DNA of 52,241 nucleotides. Origin: an uncultured Azohydromonas sp. GTDB lineage: Bacteria; Pseudomonadota; Gammaproteobacteria; Burkholderiales; Burkholderiaceae_C. Where the stretch lies: contig NZ_CALAOH010000215.1 of the NCBI RefSeq assembly GCF_937926365.1, forward strand, positions 1-52,241, in the 5' to 3' direction. The translations under genes were made by a program, and so were the position numbers. The notes under the pieces were generated by a model that was given only the letters and a program-made list of their open reading frames with translations, was not told the DNA's origin and searched no databases. Position 1 is the first letter of the stretch, and each line of letters starts with the position of its first letter. This document shows, piece after piece, positions 8,007-15,292 of this stretch.

Positions 8007-8605
8007 GGCGCGACAACCGCCGCGTGGCGCGGCTGCTCAAGGCCGCCAAGCTCAAGGTCAGCGCCGCGTGCATTGAGGACATCGACTGGCGCACCAGCCG
8101 CGGCCTGGACCGCGCGCTCATCACCTCGCTGGCCAGCGGCGACTGGATCCGCCACGGACGCAATCTGCTGATCACAGGTGCCACGGGTTGCGGGAAGACT
8201 TGGCTGGCGTGCGCCCTGGCGCACCAGGCCGTGCGCAGCGGCTTCTCGGCGCTGTACGTGCGCGCCGCACGGCTGTTCGACGAGCTGCAGGTCGCGCACG
8301 GCGACGGCAGCTTCTCACGGCGGCTGACCCAGTTGGCCAAGGTTGACGTCTTGGTACTGGACGACTTTGCGCTTTCCCCCATCGGCGCCGCCGAGCGCAA
8401 CGACTTGCTGGAGTTGCTCGACGACCGCGTCGGCACGCGCTCGACCATCATCACCAGCCAGCTTCCCCTGCGCACCTGGCATTCGTATCTGAACGACCCA
8501 ACCTTGGCCGACGCCATCCTGGATCGCGTGGCGCACTCCAGCCACAAGATCGAACTCAAGGTCAGCCGCTCCATGCGCGACACCGGCGCCGAGCCCAAGG
8601 CGTGA
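8007..8605 (+). pseudogene. istB: istB of IS21-A, C-terminal fragment
   Basis: This is the remainder of the split IstB. It contains Walker A TGATGCGKTWLA, a Walker B block VLVLDDFALSP and TIITSQLPLRTWHSYL, all typical of the IstB ATPase. An internal GTG at 8024 gives a 193-residue ORF that still holds the whole ATPase fold, so an N-terminally shortened protein might be made, but it lacks the first 49 residues and its ribosome-binding site. It ends 174 bp before the right end of the element. Confidence 0.9.
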
Positions 8606-8645
8606 GAGCGGCCAGCCGCTTCGACAGCAGCGCCGCGACCGGGCA

Positions 8646-8774
8646 TTTCAGCCTGATCGTGGACGATTGAGTACCATTCGACCTAGACCTTGCGCGCTCC
8701 CCCAGCGCGCCGCGAACGGCGCCTGATTTGCCGTCCACGATCAGCCTGAAATGGGCGTCCACGATCGCTGAAAT
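8646..8774. repeat. Right-end repeats of IS21-A
   Basis: Copies of the TTTCAG-TGATCGTGGACG unit occur here: one direct at 8646-8665, and two inverted at 8731-8752 and 8755-8774. The inverted pair mirrors the left-end array at 820-934 and completes the IS21 inverted ends. The direct copy at 8646 is oddly oriented and may be an internal IstA-binding site or a remnant. Confidence 0.8.
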
Positions 8775-8779
8775 CCGCA

Positions 8780-9142
8780 GCTGACCACCTTGCTCATGCC
8801 CAGCGCCTGCGCGGCCACCGCGTCGCCACGCAGCGCCGTGATGTGCGCATAGCGCCGATGTCCGGCCAGCACTCCCAGCAGCAGCGTGCCCAGCACGTCG
8901 CGCTTGTTGGGCGCGTTACCGCTGCGGTACTCCAGCGGGCACTCCTGCACCCAGCGCTCGAACACACCCGTGGCCGCCAGAAACTCGGCAAAGAACACCA
9001 ACTGCCCATTGGGCGTGGCCGGCGCCGCCTCGTCCCAGCGCACATGCATGCGCCCGCCCAGCGTGTCCACCACCACCGGGTCCTAGGCACCGCCGCCGCC
9101 GTCTCTCAGGGCCAAGGCCCGCTTGCGTCTTGCTTCACCCAT
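8780..9142 (-). pseudogene. IS1380-family transposase, N-terminal part (amber at codon 20 and IS21 insertion)
   Basis: This is the N-terminal 121 codons of the transposase whose remainder is at 1-813. The frame reads VVVDTLGGRMHVRWDEAAP, QLVFFAEFLAATGVFERWV, RDVLGTLLLGVLAGHRRYAH and LRGDAVAAQALGMSKVVS, typical of this IS1380 subgroup. ATG 9142 opens MGEARRKRALALRDGGGGA and then hits an in-frame TAG immediately before DPVVVDTLGG, so the gene was already damaged, or has since decayed, independently of the IS21 insertion. GTG 9076 could allow internal initiation. The last six bases (8780-8785) are the GCTGAC duplication. Confidence 0.82.
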
Positions 9143-9734
9143 CGGGTGAGTCTGCCTGACCGAGCCAAGTGCTTGTCAGCATTGGCCCGCTGGCTGATTC
9201 ACACGGCGGCAACCGCCGGATTTAGGTTGAGTGCCTTTTCCTGGGTTTTCCACGCCGGGCGCTGCTCAGCCCCTCCCGGTCGCAAGCGGCTGATCTTCAT
9301 TGATCGCTCAACCGTTTGCACTTCAGCGGACCTTGATGGGGTGTGAGGCATAGCGCGATCAGGGGATCAGGCCAACAGGAGTGGTTCAAGTACAGCAGCC
9401 GCTGTGTCTCACGCGGCCGATTTTATGGACCCGTCAGCCATTTGACCGCCCGATGGACCGACCGTTGGGCCGTGCCAGGGCAGGGTGTCTGGTCTGCGGC
9501 CAGTTCGGCGCCAACGACGTCTACCGAGGCACACGGCTGCGAAGTCGGTCCGCCTGGAGCCCCCTGCCGCACTGCGGTGGCAGTGCCGCATGGCTGCTGA
9601 GTGGTGCAGCATGCCCGTGCCCGAAGCCATCTTCCGCGCCGTTGGAGTACCCGGCACCGCCGCTTGGCGGCCCAGCGCAGGCAAGGCAGTCCCTGGCGGC
9701 GTCCGAGCCTGTGCAGCTGTTGAAGCCGGGCATG
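9143..9734. other. No gene recognised (outer flank of the IS1380 copy)
   Basis: This stretch must hold the promoter-side end of the IS1380 element, whose terminal repeat I could not locate by eye. The ORFs here overlap on both strands and none has convincing codon use or a family motif. Confidence 0.5.
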
Positions 9735-10199
9735 TCAGCAGGTACGCCGGTTCCCAGCGCGGGGCAGGGCGTCGGGCATGCCAATCCAGCGCGGCGTGCC
9801 CGCTTCGTCGAGCTCGATGCGGCCTGTCAACGCCGTGGAGTGCGCCAGACTCCACACCGTGATGGAAAGGACGGTCGTTGCTGGTGCGGCATGCGGGTCG
9901 TGACCCGGCCGCAGCCGTCTGGCCAGGTACATCAGCACCAGGGTCGCATCGTGATCTTCACCAACGGCGCTTTGCGCCCTGGACTCCATCTCCACGAGCT
10001 CCTTGGCCATGTCGTGCTCTGGCAGCTCGACATCGACGACAGCGCGCTCCAGGCCGGCTGCCAGGTCCGCGGTGCGGAACACCAGCCAGCGGCCGGGAAA
10101 GTCGCGCAGGCACACGCCCGGCGCACCATAGCGGCGGGACAGTCGACCGTAGAAAGTCTGGAGCAGCGGTGACGGTTGCTGGTCGGGCATCGATGACAT
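9735..10199 (-). CDS. Conserved hypothetical protein, paralogue of 27392-27850
   Basis: The 154-residue protein has no recognised domain. It aligns end to end with the product of 27392-27850: QTFYGRLSRRYGAPGVCLRDF against LAFYDRFSARFRSPGVRLRGY, GLERAVVDVEL against GIERAVLDLAW, and ATTVLSITVWSLAH and TGRIELDEAGTP against ATVVLAISMWRSGH and IGRIGLDAEGRP. Starts at 10199 (MSSMPDQQ) or 10190 (MPDQQ) are possible, and the second matches the paralogue's MPDAFD. It is predicted soluble. The function is unknown, but two divergent copies in one window show that it is a real family. Confidence 0.75.
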   Translation of the reverse strand: MSSMPDQQPSPLLQTFYGRLSRRYGAPGVCLRDFPGRWLVFRTADLAAGLERAVVDVELPEHDMAKELVEMESRAQSAVGEDHDATLVLMYLARRLRPGHDPHAAPATTVLSITVWSLAHSTALTGRIELDEAGTPRWIGMPDALPRAGNRRTC

Positions 10200-10346
10200 G
10201 GCCCGGAACTTTGCCGCGTGGTTGGCGCAGGCCTGCGCCGTTGTTGCAGTGCTGTCACACCGCACCTGCAGGCTCATGGGACAAGTTCCGATTTCCGGCC
10301 ATGGCGTGATGGTCCACAAGCGCCGCTTCTCGACAGCGAGTCGGGC

Positions 10347-10658
10347 TCAGGCATGTCCCGGCGGGTACGAGAAGCCGCCGCCATGCTCCTCCTCGAGCCG
10401 AGCTTCTTCCATGATGTCTTCCTGCACCGGGTCCGGTGGGCCGCCGCGGCGGATGTGTGCCGCGTACCACGCCGCGATCAGCAGTCCCACGAGTGGCTCC
10501 GGGCCTTCCAGGAACTGATCAAGATCCAACGCGCTGGCTTCGCAGATCGCCTCGATGGGCGCGATCTTGAACCGGACCTGTCCCTCGCCCACGTCTCGCG
10601 ACAGGCACAGGTCCGCGAACTCGATGCCGTCTGGAATGGTCACGCGCAGCTGTCTCAT
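10347..10658 (-). CDS. Hypothetical acidic protein
   Basis: The 103-residue frame begins MRQLRVTIPDGIEFADLCLS. ATG 10658 is preferred because it is preceded at a suitable distance by GGAGGAAGG. Upstream in-frame ATGs (10673, 10724) would bury that site inside the gene. The sequence has a strand-rich N-terminus, a hydrophobic helix EPLVGLLIAAWYAAHIRRGG (about 58-77), and an acidic C-terminal helix DPVQEDIMEEARLEEEH. No family is recognised. It lies just downstream, in the same direction, of the histone H1-like gene. Confidence 0.65.
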   Translation of the reverse strand: MRQLRVTIPDGIEFADLCLSRDVGEGQVRFKIAPIEAICEASALDLDQFLEGPEPLVGLLIAAWYAAHIRRGGPPDPVQEDIMEEARLEEEHGGGFSYPPGHA

Positions 10659-10795
10659 GCTGCCTTCCTCCATGGCCATGCCGAAATGTTCCTCCTTCGT
10701 TGCCGGCTTGAACGGCCAGTGCATGGAAGCCCCTGCGCCGGATACCGCAAGGTCGGCAAGGGCCGAGGCAGGGCGCTTCCTTCGCCGTTGCAATG

Positions 10796-11512
10796 TCAGG
10801 ACGCGGCGGCCTCGGCGCCCGGGGTGTCGGTGGCCGGCGGCGCCTCGGGAGCTGAGGCGGATGCCCCGTCCGCAGCGCGTGCGGGCTCGTTCGAGCCGTT
10901 GGCAGCCCTCGTCCTGCGCGACACCTTCTTGCCCGCAGCTTTCTTGGCGGGCGCTTTCCTGGCTGCGGCCTTCTGGGCTGCACGCTTGGCCGTCACGGTG
11001 ACGTCGACAGCGTCAGCTGCGGGGGCCTCGTCCGCCGGCGTGGCCTGGGCGCGTGTCTTCTTCGCAGCAGCCTTCTTGGCAGCCGCCTTCTTCGTGGGCG
11101 CAGGTGCTGCGGACGCCTGCGACGCGCCAGCGGTCTTCCTGGCCGCCGGCGCGGCGGTCTTGGCACCGCGCGGGGCACGACCCTCTTCCATGCCGAAGCG
11201 CTTGGCGGCCTTGGCATCGGTCGTGGCCAGGTGCGCGCCCCTGGCCGTCACGGGCTGCTCCAGCTGCACGGCGCCGCCCTCGTCCATCCTGGAGAGCGTC
11301 TGCGCCAGCTTGGCCACCGCGCGGGCGAGCTGCTTGACCGTCTTGGCGCCGACTGCGAGGTTGGCCAGGTCGATCTTCGTGCGGAACGTGGCTGCAGCCA
11401 CCGGCTGCGGTACCTTCTTCGCTGCCGCCTTCTTGGCAACGGGAGCGGACTTCTTCGCAGCGGCTTTCTTGGCAGGCGCCTTGTTGGTGGCGGCGGTTTT
11501 CCTGGTCGGCAT
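10796..11512 (-). CDS. Histone H1-like, Lys/Ala-rich DNA-binding protein
   Basis: The 238-residue protein is built of AAKK/PAKK repeats in the N-terminal 35 residues and again in the C-terminal half (KKAAAKKAAAKKTRA, KKAAGKKVSRR), flanking a non-repetitive central segment (about 40-95: FRTKIDLANLAVGAKTVKQL and onward) that could be a small helical domain. The tail is Ala/Pro/Glu-rich. Similar proteins in Burkholderiales are annotated as histone H1-like or nucleoid proteins. The basic repeats imply nucleic-acid binding, and a chromatin-like role is inferred. The repetitive DNA makes length variation likely between strains. Confidence 0.8.
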   Translation of the reverse strand: MPTRKTAATNKAPAKKAAAKKSAPVAKKAAAKKVPQPVAAATFRTKIDLANLAVGAKTVKQLARAVAKLAQTLSRMDEGGAVQLEQPVTARGAHLATTDAKAAKRFGMEEGRAPRGAKTAAPAARKTAGASQASAAPAPTKKAAAKKAAAKKTRAQATPADEAPAADAVDVTVTAKRAAQKAAARKAPAKKAAGKKVSRRTRAANGSNEPARAADGASASAPEAPPATDTPGAEAAAS

Positions 11513-11778
11513 GGTCGTGTTGCTCCCTCAACGGGTGCGGTGGTGTTGCGACAGTTGAGGATTATTGCCCTGGCGTCGCGCGTGCCGCTGGCGGCTTGCC
11601 TGTGTGAACAAGCGGGCAGGGAGCCGGGACGGAAATGGCCTGAATCACTGAGCAGCAGCGTCGAGCGCGCATTCAACTTCCAGAAGCTGCGGCGCCAGTC
11701 CTTACGGCACGCACGGTACATTGGCCGCGTCGAACCTGTTCAGAGGAGGGCGCCCATGAACCGATCCAGCCCCGTGGG

Positions 11779-12051
11779 ATGATGCTGCAGTTCGCGTTCG
11801 GCCCGCATTCCCCGAGCGCCAGGCCGGCCAGTGGTCCGCCCGCCCATGCCGGCGATGACAGCGTCCTTGAGGCGTCGCCGCAGATGCTGGCGCTGGCGGC
11901 CGCTGCGAAAGCGTGGTGGGAGACCGGCCGGCCCGAGGGCTGGTCGCTGGAGCAGCACCTGGCCGACCCGGCCGCTGGCTGCAACGCTTCGGCGCAGGAG
12001 CGGGCGTTGGCTGAAGCCGTTGCGCAATGGGTGATGAAGCAGGGCAGCTGA
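11779..12051 (+). CDS. Small hypothetical protein
   Basis: The 90-residue frame starts MMLQFAFGPHSPSA and includes a plausible amphipathic helix region (MLALAAAAKAWWETG, AQERALAEAVAQWVMKQ). Codon third positions are strongly G/C, as in neighbouring genes, and the stop falls cleanly before the convergent polB. No family is recognised. The overlapping minus-strand frames look like shadows, but the call is tentative. Confidence 0.5.
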   Translation: MMLQFAFGPHSPSARPASGPPAHAGDDSVLEASPQMLALAAAAKAWWETGRPEGWSLEQHLADPAAGCNASAQERALAEAVAQWVMKQGS

Positions 12052-12067
12052 ACAGCGCTGCGTGCCA

Positions 12068-12084
12068 AGGGCCAAGGTGGCCCT
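12068..12084. terminator. Short hairpin between convergent genes
   Basis: AGGGCCA, a 3-nt loop AGG, and TGGCCCT form a perfect 7-bp stem between the ends of the small plus-strand gene (12051) and polB (12098). The location suits a bidirectional terminator, but there is no clear U tract on either side. Confidence 0.35.
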
Positions 12085-12097
12085 CTGCGGGCCTGGC

Positions 12098-14482
12098 TCA
12101 GAACAGGCTGGGGTTCGGATCGATCAGCTTCGAGAAGTCGTCCTGCACGAACGGCAGGATGGCGTCGGCCACGGGCTGCAGCTGGCGCTCGATGTAGTGG
12201 TGGTAGTCGATCGGCGCTCGGCGCATCTCCAGCGGCTGCGGGCCCGAAGTCGTCATCACGTAGCTGATCCGGGTGCGGCTGCTGCCCTGGTACTGCAGCG
12301 CACGCCCCAGCCGCTTGTCGTGCTCGTCGGCCATGCGCGCCGCGCGCACGTGCGGCGGCACGTTGCGGTGGTAGTCCTCCAGGTCCCGGCGAAGCCGCTT
12401 GCGGTAGACCAGCAGCTCGTCCATGTCGCCGGCCAGGGTGCGGCGCACGAAGTCGCGCACGTAGTCCTGGTACGGCTGCTTCTGGAACACGCGCAGGTAG
12501 AGCTGCTGCTGGAACTGCTGGGCCAGGGGCGTCCAGTCGGAGCGGACGGTCTCCAGTCCCTTGAAGACCAGGTGCTCGCTGCCGTCGTCGTGCCTGACCA
12601 GGCCGGCGTAGCGCTTCTTGCTGCCTTCCTGGGAGCCGCGGATGGTGGGCATCAGGAAGCGCCGGTAGTGCGTCTCGAACTGCAGCTCCAGCGCGCTTTG
12701 CAGGCCGAACTCCCGCTGCAGGTGGTCGCGCCACCACTGGTTAACGTGCTGCACCAGGTGGCGGCCGATGCGCGCCGCGTCGGCCTGCGTGTGCTCGTGC
12801 CCCAGCCAGACGAAGGTCGAGTCGGTGTCGCCGTAGATGACGCGCCAGCCCTCGGCTTCGATGAGCTCGCGCGTCCTGCGCATGATCTCGTGGCCGCGCC
12901 GCGTGATGGACGAGGTCAGGCGGGGATCGACGAAACGGCAGCCCCGGGTCCCGAGCACGCCGTAGAACGAGTTCATGATGATCTTCAGCGCCTGGGCCAG
13001 CGGCTTGTTGCCCTCGCGCTTGGCCGCCTCGCGGCCTTGCCAGACCCGTTCGACCATGGCGGGCAGGCAGTGGCGCGTGCGCGAGAAGCGCGCCCCGTCG
13101 AACCCCGGCACCGTTTCGGCTTCGTCAGCGCCGTGCAGGCCTTCGATCAGCCCGACCGGGTCGATAAGGAAGGTGCGGATGATGGCGGGGTATAGCGACT
13201 TGTAGTCCAGCACCAGCACCGAGTCGTACAGCCCGGGCTGCGAGTCCATGACGAAGCCGCCGGGGCTGCCACCCGGCCGCTCCTCGCCCAGGCTGGGCGC
13301 GACGAAGCCCAGGCGGTGCATGCGCGGCAGGTACAGGTGCGAGAAGGCGGCCACCGAGCCGCCGCTGCGGTCGGCCGGCAGCCCCGTGACGGTGGCGCGC
13401 TCCAGCAGGAAGTCCAGCACCTGCGTCCTGGCAAAGATACGGCTCACCAGCTCGCAATCCTTGAGGTTGTAGCGCGCCAGCGCGACCTTGTCCTCGCCGA
13501 ACATGCGGTCGATCTCGGCCATGCGCTCGTGAGGCGTGTCGATGGCCTTGCCCTCGCCGAGCAACTCGCGCGCGACGTTCTCCAGGGCGAAGGAGGCAAA
13601 GCTCCAGGTGGCCGAGCGCAGCGCCTCGATGCCGTCGATGAGCAGCCGCCCGGCGGTGGCGGCGAAGAAGTGGCCGGTCTGCGAGCCGTGCGCGCGCCAC
13701 TCCATCAATGCGCCGCCGCGGCCCAGCCGCAGGGGCACCTGCAGGCGCTGCGAGTGCTCGTGCAGGATGCGCAGGTCGAACTGCACCAGGTTCCAGCCAA
13801 TGATGGCGTCCGGGTCGTGCCGTGCGAGCCAGTCGCCCAGCGCCTGCAGCAGCTGCGCCCGGGATTCGACGACGTCGAGCCGGAAGTCGACCCCTTCCTG
13901 GTCGCCGCTGAGCGGGCCCAGCACCCAGACCTGGCGCTGGCCGCAGCCCTCGATCGCGATGGAATAGAGCTCGCCGTGCTGACTTGTCTCGACATCGAGT
14001 GATGCCAGCCGCAGGCGAGGGCGGTAGTCGGGCGCGGGCTTCATGCGCGCATGGCGCACCACGCCGCGGTCGTCCGGCGTGCCAGAGAACCGGACCGGCG
14101 CCGTGATGAAGCGCTCCATCATGTACCGCTCCGGAGGGCGGATGTCGGCCTCGAAGACCGGAACGCCTGCGCGCTTGAGCAGCTTCTCGGCACGCAGCAG
14201 CTGGTGGTGCTGCCAGCAGTACAGGCCCATCACCGGGCGGTGCTGAAAGTCCTGCAGGTCGAGCGCACGCATCTCCACGTCGCGCTCGCTGCGCAACAGC
14301 GAGGCAACCTGCTCGTGCCGGTCGGCGGGAAAGAACGCGACGGACGTCTGGTGGGGCAGCCGGACCAAGCGAGGGCCTTCATCGGTTGCCAACCAGAACT
14401 CCACTTCCGTGCCTTGCGGCGTGTCTCGCCAGTGCCGGGTGAGCACGAACCCCTGTTGCTGATCCAACGATTGCGGCCTCAA
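12098..14482 (-). CDS. polB: DNA polymerase II (B-family)
   Basis: The 794-residue protein has B-family order. The N-terminal domain is followed by the 3'-5' exonuclease region (LRLASLDVETSQHGELYSIA for Exo I at about 160-180, IIGWNLVQFDLRIL for Exo II). The polymerase motifs are VLVLDYKSLYPAIIRTF (motif A), KIIMNSFYGVLGTRGCRF (motif B) and IYGDTDSTFVWLG (motif C, catalytic DTD). Length matches E. coli Pol II (783). PolB takes part in damage-tolerant replication and fork restart. Catalytic residues are all visible, so it should be functional. No overlapping partner gene is seen. Confidence 0.96.
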   Translation of the reverse strand: MRPQSLDQQQGFVLTRHWRDTPQGTEVEFWLATDEGPRLVRLPHQTSVAFFPADRHEQVASLLRSERDVEMRALDLQDFQHRPVMGLYCWQHHQLLRAEKLLKRAGVPVFEADIRPPERYMMERFITAPVRFSGTPDDRGVVRHARMKPAPDYRPRLRLASLDVETSQHGELYSIAIEGCGQRQVWVLGPLSGDQEGVDFRLDVVESRAQLLQALGDWLARHDPDAIIGWNLVQFDLRILHEHSQRLQVPLRLGRGGALMEWRAHGSQTGHFFAATAGRLLIDGIEALRSATWSFASFALENVARELLGEGKAIDTPHERMAEIDRMFGEDKVALARYNLKDCELVSRIFARTQVLDFLLERATVTGLPADRSGGSVAAFSHLYLPRMHRLGFVAPSLGEERPGGSPGGFVMDSQPGLYDSVLVLDYKSLYPAIIRTFLIDPVGLIEGLHGADEAETVPGFDGARFSRTRHCLPAMVERVWQGREAAKREGNKPLAQALKIIMNSFYGVLGTRGCRFVDPRLTSSITRRGHEIMRRTRELIEAEGWRVIYGDTDSTFVWLGHEHTQADAARIGRHLVQHVNQWWRDHLQREFGLQSALELQFETHYRRFLMPTIRGSQEGSKKRYAGLVRHDDGSEHLVFKGLETVRSDWTPLAQQFQQQLYLRVFQKQPYQDYVRDFVRRTLAGDMDELLVYRKRLRRDLEDYHRNVPPHVRAARMADEHDKRLGRALQYQGSSRTRISYVMTTSGPQPLEMRRAPIDYHHYIERQLQPVADAILPFVQDDFSKLIDPNPSLF

Positions 14483-14561
14483 GGCGAATGGTCAAGGTGC
14501 GTCGGATGCGACGGCCGCGGCATGACGATCTGCGGGCATCAGGCTCGGAGAAGGGCCGCCG

Positions 14562-14852
14562 CTATGGTGGGATCTCATGACCGTGCCACGCGCCGCTGCG
14601 CTGCGCTGCGATGCGTGCGCCGTCGTCGCCCAGGTCCCAGAACAGTCCCGCCATGAGCTGCAGCGCCTCGCGGGCGACGCTGCCGAGCAGGTGCTCGTCG
14701 GATGCGTGCTGCGCACAGGCCGGGTGCGAGTGCGGCACCCACAGCGTGGGCAGCTCCAGCACGTTGGCGAAGACGTCGTTGGGCAGCGGCCTGTACTGAA
14801 TGTCCTCACCAAACTGGTCGCGCGCCCGGGGCGTGACACCACGCCAACGCAA
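14562..14852 (-). CDS. Hypothetical protein
   Basis: The 96-residue frame contains DQFGEDIQYRPLPNDVFANV, LELPTLWVPHSHPAC and LLGSVAREALQLMAGLFWDL, which look like real protein with typical high-GC codon bias. No family is recognised. The only start is TTG 14852, although the frame is open further upstream without an ATG, so the true 5' end is uncertain and the gene may be a truncated remnant. Confidence 0.5.
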   Translation of the reverse strand: MRWRGVTPRARDQFGEDIQYRPLPNDVFANVLELPTLWVPHSHPACAQHASDEHLLGSVAREALQLMAGLFWDLGDDGARIAAQRSGAWHGHEIPP

Positions 14853-14913
14853 GAGGCATATGCGTCCGAGAACACGACGGATCGAGCGGGGCGTAGCCTT
14901 GCAATAATAGTGC

Positions 14914-15144
14914 TCAGGTCTTCTTGCGGCAGTTCACCGCGCAGACCTTCTGGTTGCGGCCCAAGATTTTCCTGCTGACCAGTTCTGCGGTGCGCTTGTG
15001 GTAGCCGCACCTGAAGCACGACATCCTGGTCGAGCAGCCGCCCAGCATTACTGGACCGAAATCCGAACCGGGTATCTTGGCGGTGTACCTCAACCCGTCG
15101 TTGGATATCGTCGTCTCAGCGTCGATGTCGCGGTAATGGTCCAT
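14914..15144 (-). CDS. Small Cys-rich hypothetical protein
   Basis: The 76-residue protein starts at an ATG preceded four bases upstream by GGAGG. It has CFRCGYHKRTAEL and, about 20 residues later, KVCAVNCRKKT: two cysteine pairs spaced like a treble-clef or zinc-ribbon finger. The basic tail suggests nucleic-acid binding. Homologues are not recognised. The zinc role is inferred from cysteine spacing only. Confidence 0.65.
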   Translation of the reverse strand: MDHYRDIDAETTISNDGLRYTAKIPGSDFGPVMLGGCSTRMSCFRCGYHKRTAELVSRKILGRNQKVCAVNCRKKT

Positions 15145-15173
15145 GGTCCTCCAGTCGGAACGAACACGGAATC

Positions 15174-15292
15174 ATGGTACTGCGTCGGAAGGAGCGACTG
15201 GTGTACCGGCTCGACATGGTCAAGCCGCGCGCCGAGTCACTGACACCGCGTGAGTTCTTCGAGCTTGCGCGGCGATGTCAAGGCAAAGTTGA
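15174..15292 (+). pseudogene. 5' fragment of a hypothetical gene cut by the ISNCY/IS1202-like element
   Basis: ATG 15174 opens a basic N-terminus (MVLRRKERLVYRLDMVKPR, then ESLTPREFFELARRCQGKVE) that reads like a genuine protein start and then runs directly into the left end of the IS at about 15293. The continuation to the right of the IS (from 16804) could not be identified with confidence: one frame reads IGAYRRGRANGNYVKLGAV, but no homology supports joining them. Confidence 0.45.

Larger units (their letters stand above)
814..8779 (+). mobile_element. Outer IS21-family element (IS21-A), itself interrupted twice
   Basis: The ends match as inverted repeats. The left end begins TGCGTATTTCAG and the right end, read inward, begins TGCGGATTTCAG. 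Both are followed by ATCGTGGACG-type repeats. The element encodes istA (994-1270 plus 3915-5194) and istB (5218-5365 plus 8007-8605), each split by a younger IS. Subtracting the IS66 (1271-3906), the second IS21 (5366-7999) and their duplications leaves about 2.68 kb, a normal IS21-family length. It sits in an IS1380 transposase gene with a 6-bp duplication. Both transposition genes are broken, so it cannot move unless proteins are supplied in trans. Confidence 0.9.

Noticed and set aside
9381..10172. 263-codon plus-strand frame
   Set aside because: It is antisense to the conserved hypothetical at 9735-10199, which has a paralogue, and contains no motif of its own.
13316..14002. Long plus-strand frames opposite polB
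   Set aside because: The minus strand encodes DNA polymerase II with intact exonuclease and polymerase motifs.
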